DNA of 64,000 nt, taken from Dendrophyllia cribrosa. Its lineage: Eukaryota > Cnidaria > Anthozoa > Scleractinia > Dendrophylliidae. The DNA is taken from the NCBI GenBank assembly GCA_024195265.1, contig JAJLRJ010000014.1, positions 24,185,009-24,249,008 on the forward strand. Reading direction: 5' to 3'. Shown in pieces: positions 12,892-26,636 of the stretch (the stretch's first letter is position 1; every line of letters starts with the position of its first letter). The position numbers and the translations under genes are program-made. Under the pieces are notes generated by a model. The model saw nothing but the letters and a program-made list of their open reading frames with translations. It did not search any database and was not told the origin of the DNA.

Positions 12892-13100
12892 AGGTGATGC
12901 TACACGGGACGATTCGCAACGACGATTTTTAGCGCAACATGGGCGCGCGGACGATTTTCTTCGCAACTTTTGCGTTGCGAAGTTTTTGAATCAGCTTCAA
13001 AAACTTGCAACGCAAAAACTCGAATTTTACTCAAGTTGTTTGGTGTAACATACCTGTCGTTAATTTTGCTACGCTAAAAATCGTCGTTTTAACATCACCT
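12892..13100. mobile_element. 209-bp MITE with 3-bp TTA target duplication
   Basis: It begins AGGTGATGCTACACGGGACG and ends with an inverted match (AACATCACCT). TTA flanks both sides (12,889-12,891 and 13,101-13,103). The homologous place in unit I (about 25,912-25,920) and unit II (about 58,460) is continuous, so insertion is shown directly. A TWA target and internal inverted repeats fit the PIF/Harbinger type; the superfamily is inferred. Confidence 0.75.
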
Positions 13101-13103
13101 TTA

Positions 13104-14695
13104 AGTCTGATATATATTATTGACATGGCTGAAACAATTCCAAGAAATACATCAGAATTGTAAAAAACTCAAAGACTAAAAACTAAACTAAATCGTAAAA
13201 GCAAGGCTTGAATTCAAATTAAGCAAATTCAGCAAGGCGTAAATATTTAATTATCAATAAAAGTAGAGTAAATCTCTTTTTTAAAAAGCAAGGCGAAGCT
13301 AAAAGTGCGCAATATAACAGATTTTCCGTACTCGAAGCATTAGGCAACTCTACTTTGAAACTTTTGAAATAAAATGTAGAAAGTGTTGGGTGATTATTAA
13401 AGACACCTTCGAAAAGATGTAGAGACTATTAACAGCTTTATACGGTTACGGCTAACTGAAATAATTCAACATATTGATAACAAAGCACAGTTTGAAGAAA
13501 AACTATCGCCGACAAGCTTTTTATTTTAAGAAAAGCTTACATATGTTTTACCGCGCGAAACTTGCAACATCACACAGTTCGTGAATGAAACGCCTTTGAA
13601 CGCCTTTGTCAATATTGCGCAAGCTTGAACACTATAACTGTTTTATAATTCAACACATTGATAACAAATCACAGTTTCTAGCAAAAATTCATTGAGATAT
13701 ACAACCTTTCATTAAGAAAAAGGCTTACAACAATATTTTACCTCGCACCATTTCTTAAACAACAAGCAGCGAATGCCGAAACTTTTGCCAAGCTAAAATT
13801 AATCGCGAAAATTAATTTAGCGTACACAATCAGTTGAGAGTTTCTACGAAGAGCTTTCGTCTACTCAAAGAACGGGACAGAGTAGTGACTACAAGAATTA
13901 AAACACAGTAAAATGGCATAGAATGTCTTAGTTACAAGTGTTTCGTATCTTAAAAAGTTCAATTCAGAATCAAAGCAAATTGAACAAACACACGGCTACG
14001 TACCTTAACATAGCGGCGAAAAGTCGAAAAGAACTGCAGCGTGGACAGTATGTCTTACAAAAATTCACAGCTAAAGGATACAAGAAACGGTTAAAACATC
14101 GTACCTGTAGTTGATTTGGCTTTTTAGTCCCTTCCATCAGCACTAAATTTTCAAACATCGAAGTACGAGCTGAGTCGATCAATGTTGTTTACAAACTTGC
14201 TCGTTTTTTAGCTCCTACAGCAGTAATGACGAGATCAGAAACTTTTCTGAGGAAGCAACAAGTCTATATCATATTCCAGAGGTGATTACCAAGGAATTTT
14301 ACGAAAATTGTGCTTCTTCATTCACTCCTTGTCGAGCGGTTAAACTTTCAACCAGCTTTCATTCAGCTACGCCAAGAAACACTGCGACCGCGACAACGCG
14401 AAAATTTCGCGCCCTTTTTGTCCAATCATGGAACAATATTTTTCTCTTTTCTTTTCTTCTCTTTTTTTCTTTCTTTTCCCTTTTTTAACTAATAGTTCAC
14501 GAACTTTTTCGCCCAAAAACACGAAATTACAGGCAGCAGTCATTTACACTTTCCTTCAAAATGCGAAATTTACCGCCATCGCTGGTTATACGTCATGTCG
14601 ACATAACGTATATCGATAACTTTTTTACCATATTTGGGCAGTGTATCAATGTGTTAACGATAAGATGAGTTTAAAAGCTGCTTTTGTTCGTTTGA
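13104..14695. other. Non-coding, no feature recognised
   Basis: 13,104-13,260 is homologous to 25,920-26,340. The rest is AT-rich sequence without a supported gene. Small open frames at 13,970-14,620 show no known domain. Confidence 0.4.
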
Positions 14696-14698
14696 ACG

Positions 14699-14840
14699 GC
14701 TTGCACTACACTACACTACACTACACTGCACTACACTACAGTGCACTTTACTGCACTACACTACAGTGCACTACACTACACTACTACTATACGCTACACT
14801 ACACTAAACTACACTGCACTAAACTACATTACGCTTAAAT
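14699..14840. repeat. Pentanucleotide (CACTA)n-type microsatellite
   Basis: Tandem ACTAC/ACTGC pentamers with point changes. The same type of tract lies 3' of each gene copy (30,085-30,260, 30,722-30,990, 61,415-61,570). Apparent LHYTT-repeat peptides here are translation artefacts. Confidence 0.9.
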
Positions 14841-14907
14841 ATTACGCAACATCACTTTACATTACAAATCAAGTTGCTTCTTATTTTCGCGCCATGGCTG
14901 TTGTTGT

Positions 14908-16809
14908 TCAAACATACCAAGCATACACATCTACGCAAGTTGTACCGTTATTATTTTCCTCAGAACAGTCTACCAAGTCCTGTCCATACCAGATCTGCAA
15001 CACCTGGTTGCGTGACAAAGACAATGGACTTGAAAGATTGCGAAAAACCAACTCTGGTGATTTGTGGCCAGTCCCGTCAAAAGGATAGAAGTATTTCTTG
15101 ACACAGTCACCAGAACCTTCTTCCAATTCTGCGACGGGTGGCAAAAGGGCTTCTTTCTTGACATTTGTGATGATTGTCATCAGCTTGTTGTTGTAGACTG
15201 GATTTGTGCAGCCCCAGTAGGACTCGGGATATAAAACTGAGTGGCAGCGTACCGAACCTGATTTGTGAACGAGCTTCATTGTCTTGATATGCCCAGTCTT
15301 TGTGATGCTGAAGGCGCCATATGTGTCATTACGAGCTCCAAAGCAAACAGGATCTGTGTTCATTTTATGCCAGATGCCTTAAGAGGAAATTTACAAAACA
15401 AAATCAACCTTTATTAACAAAAGCAACGCAAGGTCGGCGCAGTTGGGAATGCGCTTGCTTCGCGGAGCAATGATAAGTATACCTAACTGTAAAGTGACAT
15501 GACATGACATGAAATGATATTTCATAAGATGACTTAAAATGAGATTAAATAGACATTACATGACGTCACATGCTTATCTTCCCTCTTTTATTAGCCGAGT
15601 TCGAGGTTCGAAGTTCCAGCACTGGTCCGAAGGGCGAAGTGCTAAGGCGAATGACATAAAAACGTAACTGAACTTAACTGAACTAAAGTCAACATGACAC
15701 AATATGATATTAAACATGACATGACATGACTTAAGGTAAATGCCGTACCTTCACATCGAGCCAGGATAGCGTTGCCAGCATTATCATCTGAGTATATCCA
15801 ATAATCCTTGTTTACCATTTCATTTCCTTCACTCGCCTTGATTTCGTTGCATGATTCAGCAGGGAGTTCGGGAATGGTACCCAGTGGTGCTGTATTAAAA
15901 AAAACACTTCTTTCAAGATTTAAACAAGATTAATTCGTCTTAAATGCTTGCAAAGAAATTCGCAAAACTGTTTATGTAATAGGTTAAATAAAAAAACATA
16001 TTAACCGTATTGAACTTTCAACTGCATACAGCCAGTCATATAAATAACTAGTTGTTCCATGTCTTTTTTTTTTTTTCTCATGTGGAAGCTTTCAGTAGTC
16101 GTTGACAAAGGCCACGCTGAAGGATAAAGTTGTTTTTTTCGAATGTTTCTTGTAGTTAAGCGATATAAAAATATCTGTCGGGGCAGCTTTTAGGACGTGA
16201 TTCAATTTAATCTTTAATAAGGGTTAATATGACCTGATTGAAAACGCCCAACGTTCTGCTGGTCATCTTTGGATTGCATTAAATTATATTGACCAACTTG
16301 TGTTAGACATGACAGTTTAATGTTTTTTTTTTTTTTAGCACTGGTGGTTATTCAGAAGAGGTGGGACTGAATACCTGACACAAATTGAAAAAATTACTGC
16401 CTTGTAACTCGTCACGCAATCGTTCTTCCAAGAGTGCGTGACGAGTCCAGGTAATGTTTGTGTAGAATGACTACTGAACAAGCCCTCAATGAAATGTACC
16501 TCGGTTTGGGCGTTTCATGTAGAAACGGCGTGGATGTGGTATGAAGTCTTCAGGCCTGGCTTCCTTTGTTCTTGAGTTAAGCTCGCACAGATTTTGTCCT
16601 ATAACGACGTTGTAGCTCTGACATCTAGGCTCCTCCTCGCACTTTGAAAAACACTCTTCCGCAAAGCCAACCTGACATGTTTTAAACGTGTGGCCTTTAA
16701 GGTACATCCCATAAATGGAGGCTGCTACTATACTGCATTGGCCAGCGGCTTTAGTAAGACCAATCCGGGACATCAGGAACGCTAATGACAGCCAAAATCT
16801 TGGATTCAT
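14908..16809 (-). CDS. Secreted PAN/Apple-like protein, gene copy A (3 exons)
   Basis: Exon 1 is 16,500-16,809, exon 2 is 15,749-15,889 and exon 3 is 14,908-15,377. GT donors, AG acceptors and phase-1 junctions agree, giving about 307 residues. Exon 1 encodes a signal peptide (MNPRFWLSLAFL...) and a cysteine-rich PAN/Apple-like segment (CSIV, CQVGF, CFSKC, CQSYN, CELN). Exon 2 has the SCNEIK...DYWIYSD...ARCEG pattern seen at the start of fibrinogen-like and related secreted cnidarian modules. Exon 3 encodes a ~155-aa module (CFGARNDTYGAF, YWGC, IWYGQD, CVDVYAWYV) that I know from predicted extracellular cnidarian proteins but cannot name. It is the only copy with all exons intact, every conserved Cys kept and no large insertion. 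The molecular role is unknown; an extracellular recognition or matrix role is inference. Confidence 0.75.
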
Positions 16810-17979
16810 CTTGTTAATGTGGATCTTTTTCTCAAGCTATAAATGAAAGGTTGTTCATAGCATCGAAACGGTGTTTTTTCTGTTTAACTATTGTCTTTAT
16901 TTAATGTTTTAACATCATTTCACATCAAACATTTCCTAATTGCCTAGTGTGTTTTGCGAATATATCATTTGCATAATTAGTTGTACGTTTTCTGACAATT
17001 TTAATATTAAATTTTTTATCCTGGAATATATTCCGCAGATGTCCCCGGATAAACCAAACACGAGGATTTTTACGGTGATAAATTATGAGTAAAGTGCTGA
17101 TTATATACCACGCTTGGATATTTTTGATCGAAGTTCGGCCAAGTTTTTTTTGATACAAATTCTCTTCGTGAGTTTTTATCCTATTGGCCTCAAATTTTTC
17201 CCAATAACAGATATTCTCATGGTCTGTGGTTTGTTCCTTTTGTTTTTTCTGTGTTCGGTATTTTTGGCGGGAAAGTGACGTCACGAATTGAATATTGGGC
17301 CAAAATTCAAATTTTACATTTTGATACATTTAATGGCTGCTGCTGAAAGAACAAGCTCAAACAAGTTAAAAACCGAAGAGATAACTAAAATATCTTGATT
17401 CAGTCAAGAGATATCATTAGTTGAAATTTGCATTTGTGCTATTTTTAGTAACAAAATGGCGGGAATTTTGAAATTCAAATAATTATTAAAAATCACGCGA
17501 AAAGCAACAAAACTTTGGACTTGTTCTTCGTGCAATTTTCTATGGTGATTGTTATTATAATTTCAACCCGTGAGGTATGTTTGAGTTTTTGACGTCACTT
17601 TCTCCCATTCGCAACCAAGCCTTGGAACAAGGCTGATTAATGGCGGTCGTAAATTCTCGGAAATAAATGTTAAAATAAAATGACTTCTGATGTTCGTAAT
17701 GAATTGAACTTTGGCAAGATGAGTAAGAAAGTCTAATTGTACACGAAAATGTAAAAAAATGAAAATCAAAAATTTGATCGCAGGGGCACTTTAAAATTTT
17801 ACAATAAATTAACTAACAACAAGTAAAGCGAAGAGGTTATTTATGAGAGATCATTCTAATAAAGATCTGTCATTTTCAAACTCATTTATAATTCAACAAT
17901 TTTCAAGAAAAAAAGTGTTTTATGTGAGCTTAATTCAGCCATGCAAGTCACAATTTGGTTCAACTTTTGAGTCAGCAGA

Positions 17980-18490
17980 TGAAACTTCAAACTGTGATCA
18001 CTCAAATGAAAGCTCTTGTGTGTTACCTTACCTTGGTATACTGTTTATTATGCTGTAGCCTGTGGATGAAATCCTAAAGTGTGACCATTCAAATGAAAGC
18101 TACTGAGCAGTACTTTCCTGTGGTACTGTTTATTATGCTGTATAAGGTGGTCTAACATTTGAGTCTGTGGATGAAATCCCAAAGTGTGACCGTTCAAATG
18201 AAAGTTAATTATTGAGCAGTCCTTTTCTGTGGTGCTGTTTATTAAGCTGTACAAGGTGGTTCTAACTTTTTAGTCTGTGGATGAAATCCCAGAGTGTGAC
18301 CACTTAAATGAAAGTTATTGAGCAGTACTTTCCTGTGGTGGAGGTTATTATGCTGTACAAGGCGGTTCTAACTTTTAAGTCTATGGATAAACCATTCAAA
18401 TGAACGCTATTGAGCAGTACTTTCATATGGCGCTGTTTATTATGAAAGGTGGTTCTAACTTTGAGTCTGTGGATGAAATCGTAAAGTGTA
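17980..18490 (+). repeat. ~106-bp minisatellite in unit I
   Basis: Same unit as at 2,266-2,880, about five units. It is almost identical to 51,850-52,370 and 6,290-6,830. Confidence 0.75.
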
Positions 18491-21400
18491 TTGACGAGAG
18501 GGAACGGGTGAAAGGAAACATCACACAACATATCACACCGCGCGCCTCACTTCATAGAAATTCAAAATGGCTGCGTGAGGGAAGTTCACAAGCGAAAATT
18601 GGCGATATTGATATCCATTTTTTTGTACACAAATTTTCTTTCCATTTGCTTTTAAATGAGTCGATATTTATACTTTATTTCCAACAATTTAACGTCAATT
18701 TGTCATAACAGTTGAGGTTCCCTTTGAATTCTTCTTTTTATCGTTAATTCATTATTAGGACCATTCACAGTCTGATGCCGTGACGTGACTGAGTGACTTG
18801 GTGTCCCAATGACTCTCAGGCCCCATTTCTAAGGTCCCTGGTACCCGAGAGAACCCTCCCCCCCGAGTAACCCCGAGCGAAGTAACTTTTTACTTATTTC
18901 TTTGAAAATTAAACTAAACATGATACATTTATGTTAACATGAGGATCGCGAAGCATTAAATACTATTCAACCGGGTCTAAGTTAAACTCGTCGGTTTAAA
19001 AAGTTGACACGGTGTACAGTTTGGCTTTCCTATATACGGCCAAAACCGTTTATTATTATACTGCTGTTATAGCATCAATTGTAACAAAGGGTTGATATTT
19101 TAAAAACAAGAAAAAATAAATAACTGTATGGAACATGGGTCGAACCTTTTCTTGCTCAACTCTGATATTGTTCTCCGCCTTTTTTCGTTTGGGGTTTTAA
19201 TTCATGAGGTTAGATGCTTAGTTGCAATAGTTTTTGCTCGGGACGTCTCGGCCCGTAACATCTTTTGATATCTCATCATCTCCTCTGCCACTTTAAATAT
19301 ATGGCAATAATCCAACGTGCATTAATGTTTTGAAACAATTTTTTTTTTAATGTTCTTCATCGTCATGTCATTTTAACGCATTTACTTCTCCTTTTTTCAG
19401 TTGTCATTCATTTAAGTCGAGTTTTCATTGGTTTTAAACAGGCTCAAAGTGAATTTAAAAATCGAGACCTGTTTTGGAAAAAACTCCAAATGCAGATGTG
19501 GAGTTTTCGAAAACATCATCTCAATTTTCAACAGTTATTCGATAATTTGTACCTTCAATAATATAAACATCTTAAAATAGACTATACTGGTCGTTGTCTA
19601 CTTCTTATATTCATATTGCCTTCTAGTATACACGGATATTTATATTTAAAAATATAATCACATGAATTTTTTCTTCATCTGACTGACTTTAATAAACGAC
19701 GCAACAGAAGCGAAGAAACGAAGGCCTTTATTTTGCATGTTTACCGCTAAATTAAATTAAGGTATGTCGCCGACTATAAACAAAACAGGTAGCACTCAAA
19801 TAACTAATTAAAGACTGTTTGTCTTAAAAGAGAAAGAAAACACATCTGCCGGCATTTTCGAGCCTGCGCAAAGATAGATGTTTTCGTATTTTTTTAAAGC
19901 AGACAACTGATATATCATCTTCCCCCATAGCTTTTAATCCTTCAACTGGGGGAGTGTAGTGTGAATTAATTTTGCAAACGGTCGATTCTGTGTTGAAACA
20001 TGATAAAGAATGTATACATGACAACTCAGTGAAAGCATTTGAACAGTAGTTTCTTTTGAAACTGATTAAAACAGCTACAGTTTTAAATTTTGTGTCCGTG
20101 GTTGAAGTGCTAAGTGCCCGATTTTAATGTTTATCAAATTAAAATTTCATGTAAACGTTAACTGAAGTCAGCTTTTTCACATGAATTTTTTCTTCATCTG
20201 ACTGACTTGAATAAAAGACGCAACAGAAACGAAGAAACGAAGTCCTTGATTTTGCATGTTTACCGGTATGGGTGTAGGTATGTCGCCGACTATAAACAAA
20301 ACAGGTAGCACTCAAATAACTAACTAAAGACTGTTTCTCTTAAAAAAAGAAAGAAAACACAGCTGCCAGCATTTTCGAGCCTGCGCAAAGATAGATGTTT
20401 TCGTATTTTCAAAGCAGACAACTGATATATCATCTTCCCCCATAGCTTCTAATCCTTTAATTGGGGGAGTGTAGTGTGAATTAATTTTGCAAAGTCGATT
20501 CTGTGTTGAAAGAATGTATACATGACAACCGAGTGAAAGCATTTGAACAGTAGTTTCTTTTGAAACTGATTAAAACAGCTACAGTTTTAGATTTTGTGTC
20601 CGTGGTTGAAGTGCTAAGTGCCCGATTTTAATGTTTATCAAGTTAAAATTTCATGTAAACGTTAACTGAAGTCAACTTTTTCACTCTTTAAAAATTAATT
20701 CAACTGGAACGTTTACCGCCATGCACACATAACACACGGACATTTGCGGTCTAGCATATTTTTACGAACTAATAATTATAAGTTTAAAAGTAGATCTATA
20801 TCCAAAATCGCTTTTGGATAATTCGTTACGTTTTAGTTAGCTGAAGTGAGGATTGAAAAAAAATACAATAAACGTTCTTTCCATACAACGCCTCTTGTTG
20901 TTAGCTTCCGAAAACCAGAGTAGGGTAAACAGGACGCATCCAATTATGACTCGGGAATATTGCTTCAGCTAGAATTAAAAAGGAAGTGACACGGGGATTT
21001 GGTGTCATTTCAAAAACCAAAAAATGTTTTTGTAATAGAAACCGAAAAATAATGGTCTAGTTGTGTGCTAACTTACCACAAAACGTACGAAAACTGTTGA
21101 TGAGTGTCTCTAGTCATGGAAGGACAGGATGTGAATGAATTTGGGTTATACTGCCCAACTTTGATCAAGTTCCCAAATTTTCTTCTCCAAAATGGGTTAG
21201 AACAGACCCTGATCTGTTTCTCTGTCAAGAATTGGTTGTTGCCGTTCTCTTTGTGTTTTAGTATTATTTTGTAGTAAAGATATTATACATAGTTTTGGCC
21301 AAAAAATGGCAAAATCTCTGTGATACCTGCTCTTTAAAGCGGCACTCGCTTATCGAAAGAAAACATGTTCCACAGCTTTGAGTACACACAGGGAAATTTT

Positions 21401-23132
21401 GCCAAATGGAACAAATTAAGGTACTGCTGTAAAGTGACCTAGCTTTGGTTTTCCCCTTTATATCTCTTTATACCCATCTCTTCAGTAAAAAAGAAACGGT
21501 TAAAACTGTAGGTCGATTCCGGATCAGCTTCGTGAGGTTAGTTTAGTTTGCAATAATGCAAGTGATTCACGCGATATCACGCCAAAATAAGAGGTTTTCT
21601 CGATATTTCATGTTTACACTGCCGAAAAAGCAAAATCAACAGCGGATTTTCCCGAATTTCCTTTGGTAGATCTTAGGTCAGTGAAAAATTTTTCAAATTT
21701 CGGGTTACGAATTAAAGCTACATTTTACATATCCTTCTTAGAAGAAACATCTGTCAGATAAATTCATTTAAATAGTTCGATATACGAAATTGGCTGACGG
21801 TTGCCAAAGCCGTCTGAATGAACATGCTTTTTTCCTTCTAAAATGTTGGCCATAACCATTTTCACAAGCTAGATAGGAAAGTTTTAAAATGTTCACCGAG
21901 AAAATCTTAAAGAGCGAAAATACCAAATATATTGCAAAAGATTTGCCATTCTTATGGCGCTATGTTGCCATGGCAACAGCCTGTGCCAAGAAAAAAGATA
22001 AAAATGACAGATAAACAAGAGTACACACGTTGGTATCTTCTTTGGTAAATTTTGAGGAGGAATTGCACGATAAGAAAACTAGACTGTCCTTTGTAACTGA
22101 TGCGGGCTATGTAGGTGGTTACATTTTATATGCTCTTGTGAGTCAGAACCTGTTATGAGCAGGTTTATAACTCTACCAAATGCTTTTAAACCGGATCTAA
22201 GTCAGACTTTGGCTGTCCTAATACTGACTCTAATACGGCTAAAATCTTTTATAATTAAACTTTTGTTATAAAGTTAATTGCAATAAACTGTTCATATTAT
22301 AAAAACAAGAAAAAATAACCACATGAGAAAAAAATTAGAATTAAAGTGACCGAATGCTCAGACGAAGAGCTAGCACTCGAAACGTAAGTGATCAACGGTG
22401 GCCAATTTACCTTATCACGTCGGTTATTAAAGCCAAATGTTCTTGTTTCCCTACCCCACCGACCGAGCACCACGGTTTCTTTAACAAACTACCCCTTGAT
22501 TCATGATAATTACGCTCAGATTGTGCTAAAATAAAAAAGAATGTTCAAAACGCGAGCATTACGTTTTCCCAGTTATGACATCAGGCAAGTTTGCATGCGT
22601 TGGCCAAGGGCTTCGTGTAATTCTTTATGACTGTTATACGCGATCGATTATGATCGTTTGAAAGACTAAGAAATTATACAAATGCAGTTTCTACTTCACA
22701 GGGGAAGTTTCCTACCAAGAGGTAAAACATCCAAATAAACAGGGGACTTAACCCCCAGCAATACATATTGGAGTTGATAAGTCTTCAATAATTTATGCCA
22801 GTTCTGATAGGCCCACTGTTGCCATGACAACCAATGAGGTATATTCCTCTGCCACTTTAATTATTACTATAATCCAGCGTGCAGTGATGTTTTGAAACGA
22901 TATTTGTCTTAATGTTCGTCATCTTTATGTCATTTTAACGCATTTTCTTCTTTTTTTCAGTTTTAGTTCATTTACCTCGAGTTTTCATTTGTTTTAAGCA
23001 GGCTTAAAGTGAATTTATGAATAGAGACGATGTTTTGGAAAAACTCCAAATGCAGATGTGGAGTTTTCGAAAACATTGTCTCGATTTTCAACAATTATTC
23101 GAAAATTTACTTTCAATAATATAGACATCTTA

Positions 23133-23465
23133 CAGCCATGCTCCGTTTGAAAATTGAATGGAGTTTTCAATATTACGCGTCGGTTTTGAAAATTCATTCC
23201 GAGATTCGGAATTCCCGTGAGAATTTTACCGCATTTTCGGAAACAAAGAGCAACAAAATATCATTTTGTTTGAAATGTTACATATCCTAACAATATTAAG
23301 TTTTTTTATGCGTGTAGCGAAGTTATTTTCCGTTAATTTGTGACTTTCAAAGTGTTTTCCACAGAGATCTTCAAGGTTTCATTCAAATCTCGGACGTTAC
23401 AAAGAAATATTCAAATGTTCATTTCATTCTCTAGATTACTGGTCACGCGTGACGGAGCATGGCTG
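23133..23465. mobile_element. 333-bp MITE, TA target duplication (mariner-like ends)
   Basis: The ends are CAGCCATGCTCCGT and its inverse, ACGGAGCATGGCTG, flanked by TA at 23,131-23,132 and 23,466-23,467. The matching place in unit II (about 55,955) is the uninterrupted site. CAG...CTG ends with a TA duplication are typical of Tc1/mariner-derived MITEs. No transposase is encoded. Confidence 0.85.
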
Positions 23466-24767
23466 TAAAATAGACTATACCTTTCGTTGTCTACTTCTTA
23501 TATTCATATTGCCTTCAAGTATATACGGATATTTATATCTTAAAATATAGTCACGTGAATATTTTCTTTATCTGACTGACTTTAATAAAAGACGCAACAG
23601 AAACAAAGAAAGGAAGGCCTTTATGTGGTATTTTTACCGCTGAATTTAATTTAGGATTGTCGCCGACTATAAACAAAAACAGGCAGCTCTTAAAGTACTA
23701 ACAGAAAGTCTGTTTGTCTTAAACAAGAAAGAAAACACATCTGCCATCATTTTCGAGCCTGCGAAAAGATAGATGTTTTCGTATTTTCAAAGCAGACAAC
23801 TCATATATCATCTTACCCCCACAGCTTTTAATCTTTTAACTGGGGGACTTGTGTGAGTTAATTCTGCAAAGTCGATTCTTTAAGATTATATGCATGACAA
23901 CTGGGGGAGTACAGTGTAAATTAATGTTATAAACTCGATTTTGTAGGAATTGAAACATAAAAAAGAATGTAAACATGAGAACCGAGTGAATGCATTGAGC
24001 AGTGGTTTCTTTTGAAACTGATTAAAACAGCTATAGTTTTAAATTTTGTGTCCGTGGTTGAAGTGCTAAGTGCCCGATTTTAATTTTTAACAAATTAAAA
24101 TTAATAAACGTTCTTTCCATACAACGCCCCTTGTTGTTAGCTTCCGAAAACCAGAGTAGGGTAAACAGGACGCATCCAATTATGATTCGGGAATATTGCT
24201 TCCACTAGAATTAAAGGGAAGTGTCACGGGGTTTCGGTGTCATTTCATAAATCAAAAATGATTTTGTAATAGAAACCGAAAAATAATGGTCTAGTGGTGT
24301 GCTAAATTCCCAAAACTGTGGATGAGTGTCTCTAGTCATAAATGGACAGAGGGTGATTTTTGCCAAATGGAACAAATTATGGTACTGCTGTAAAGTGGAC
24401 CTACTTTCGGTTTTCCCCTTTTTAGCTCTTTATACCGGCCCATCTCTTCAGTAAAAAAGAAACGGTAAAAATTGTAGGTCGAATCCAGATCGGATTTGTG
24501 ACGTTATTTTATAACCGAACTTTAGTTTGCGATAAACATTACCCTTCACAATTTGGTCTCTCGACGGGGCACTTTTGCAGTGCTGCGAGAAATATTTTAG
24601 CACGGTAAACGACAAAGGTTGTGCTTTAAGGATATCTTTATTTCATGGTTAAACTTTACGTACCGATTGGATTTTTGCAATGTAGAAGTTGGCTTAAATT
24701 TTCTATTCTTTTTCAATGCCTGAAACTGTGTTCCTTCTAACGGCCCATGCATGTATTCTCATTTCTT

Positions 24768-24777
24768 CATCATCATT

Positions 24778-24812
<35 letters not shown>
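24768..24812. repeat. (CAT)n trinucleotide microsatellite
   Basis: A nearly pure CAT/ATC tract. The unit II copy at about 57,257-57,287 is shorter, so the tract is length-variable between duplicates. Confidence 0.9.
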
Positions 24813-24813
<1 letters not shown>

Positions 24814-26002
24814 TTTATTTAAAAAACACGGGATCACATTCATTTAAAAATGCTCTTCCAGTGAGCCGTGGACTTAAGCTTATCCAGAGAAAATAACTGT
24901 ATTATGAATTACAAGAGCGTGTTTATGTTGCTGACACTTTTTTTTGACATATGACATGGCATTGTTCTGTACGAGCGAGCTCAAAATGTGTAACTTTTCG
25001 CTAGCCCGTTTTTTTTTTTTACCTTAACAGCTCGGAGGTTATAACCAAATTTTCGTGTTTCCCTCCCTCATCGACCAAGCACCACCGTTTCTAGGAGAAA
25101 CTAATCCTTTTATTTAACATGTCATATAAACGTTATCAACCGTAGGAAAAAATATGGCGGCTGTTCATTTTACCACAATACCTTGCGGAAGGTTTGAAGA
25201 TTTTATAAGTTTTCTTTACATTTTTATGAACGTTGTTAAGGTTTTTTGTGCGCTAAGAATTATGGGTAAATATACCAGTCGCCATCTTTTTTCCTACCGA
25301 GGATTGTAGTCATCTATGTCACTCTTTAACAATAAATGCACGTGGGACGTGAACCGACATGCAGACAAATTTCATCCATGGTTGAAAAACACTGATTACG
25401 GACATTTGCGGTGGAGAATATTTTAACGAACTGATAATTATAGGTTTTAAAATTACTTCCACTAGAATAAACGGGGAAGTATCACGGTGATTTGGTGTTA
25501 TTTCAAAAACCAAAAAAAAATGTTTTTGTATTAACAGAAACCCCCAAAAAAGCGCCAGTGGCTAATAATATAAAACAATCAACAACCCTTAGAGATTTAG
25601 GTGCTGAACAGTCGGGCTGGATGGACTGTAGTAAACTGTTGAGATTACTTGATTGGACAAAGATGATGGGCTTCTGATTGGGTGGCCTGTGAACGCAACC
25701 GTCCTCAGGTCACTCACGCATGCTCTTAGGACGGTTGCGTTGGAGTCTACTGATTGGACTCATTCTTAAATTTCTCATTTTTTCGTTAGTTAATAATTAA
25801 GAAGAACCAAATATTATCTTATTCAAAGCATCAATTATCTCTACGTTTTTATTAGTCTCATCAAGTGACTGATTATACAAATGCATCTACAAAGCTATAG
25901 TTTTTCAACCATTAAGTCTGATATATATTATTGACATTACTGAAACAATTCTAACAAATACATCGGAATTATTAAAAACTCAAAGACTAAAAACTAAACT
26001 AA

Positions 26003-26243
26003 GGCCGCGTTTACACGGGTCCGGACAAATTTTTGCACGGACGAATTTTGTTCCTAGACCACGTGTTTACATGGATCCGTACAAATTCTGTTACAGATTG
26101 CAGTGGTGTTTACACGGAAACTTGCACACTTAGCCGTTCAAAAATTCGTCCAGTTCCGCCGGTCCCGTGTAAACGCAAGGTGGAACCGGCCGTGCAAATT
26201 TTTGTCCGTGCAAAAATTTGTCCGGACCCGTGTAAACGGGGCC
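26003..26243. mobile_element. 241-bp MITE with TAA target duplication
   Basis: It starts GGCCGCGTTTACACGGGTCC and ends with its inverse (GGACCCGTGTAAACGGGGCC), so much of it can pair. TAA flanks both sides (26,000-26,002 and 26,244-26,246). Unit II at about 58,550 lacks it. The predicted peptide across it is spurious. The TAA target suggests a PIF/Harbinger-like family. Confidence 0.8.
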
Positions 26244-26473
26244 TAAATCTTAAAAGCAAGGCTTCAATTCAAATTAAGCAAATTTAGCAAGGCGTAAAAT
26301 TTTAATTATCAATTAAAGTAGAGTAGATCTCTTTTTAAGGCGAAGATAAACGTGCGCAAACTAACAGATTTTCCGTACTTAAAGCAAAGTCTTGAAACAA
26401 AATGTTGAAAGTCTCGGCTAATACAGTTACGGCTAACTGAAATACAGATCTTGTTACTTAGCGTAAGTGTATA

Positions 26474-26636
26474 AGGCCAGGTCGCACTACAGTCAAAAAC
26501 AAAAATTAGCCCGTGCAAAATGACATAAAGACAAGAACATTCCACAAAAAGCGTGTCCCACCGGAACGGTTTCTTTTGTTTTCCTCGATTTTTGCTCGGG
26601 CTAATTTTTGTTTTTGACTGTAGTGCGGCCAGGCCC
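26474..26636. mobile_element. ~160-bp palindromic MITE, shared by both units
   Basis: The inverted ends share CGCACTACAGTCAAAAACAA and flank a short centre. The same insertion is present at 58,782-58,943, so it predates the unit I/II duplication. The flanks suggest a TA or TAA target; the exact duplication cannot be fixed. Confidence 0.65.

Noticed and set aside
16925..17329. A 134-codon minus-strand frame identical in unit I and unit II (50,793-51,197)
   Set aside because: The two copies are recent duplicates, so identity is not evidence of coding. The frame is AT-rich, with no domain, no upstream gene context and no splice support.
24768..24812. Possible CRISPR-like or regularly spaced array
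   Set aside because: Simple trinucleotide repeat without spacers, in a eukaryotic context.
26033..26287. 84-codon plus-strand frame
   Set aside because: It lies inside a 241-bp MITE absent from unit II.
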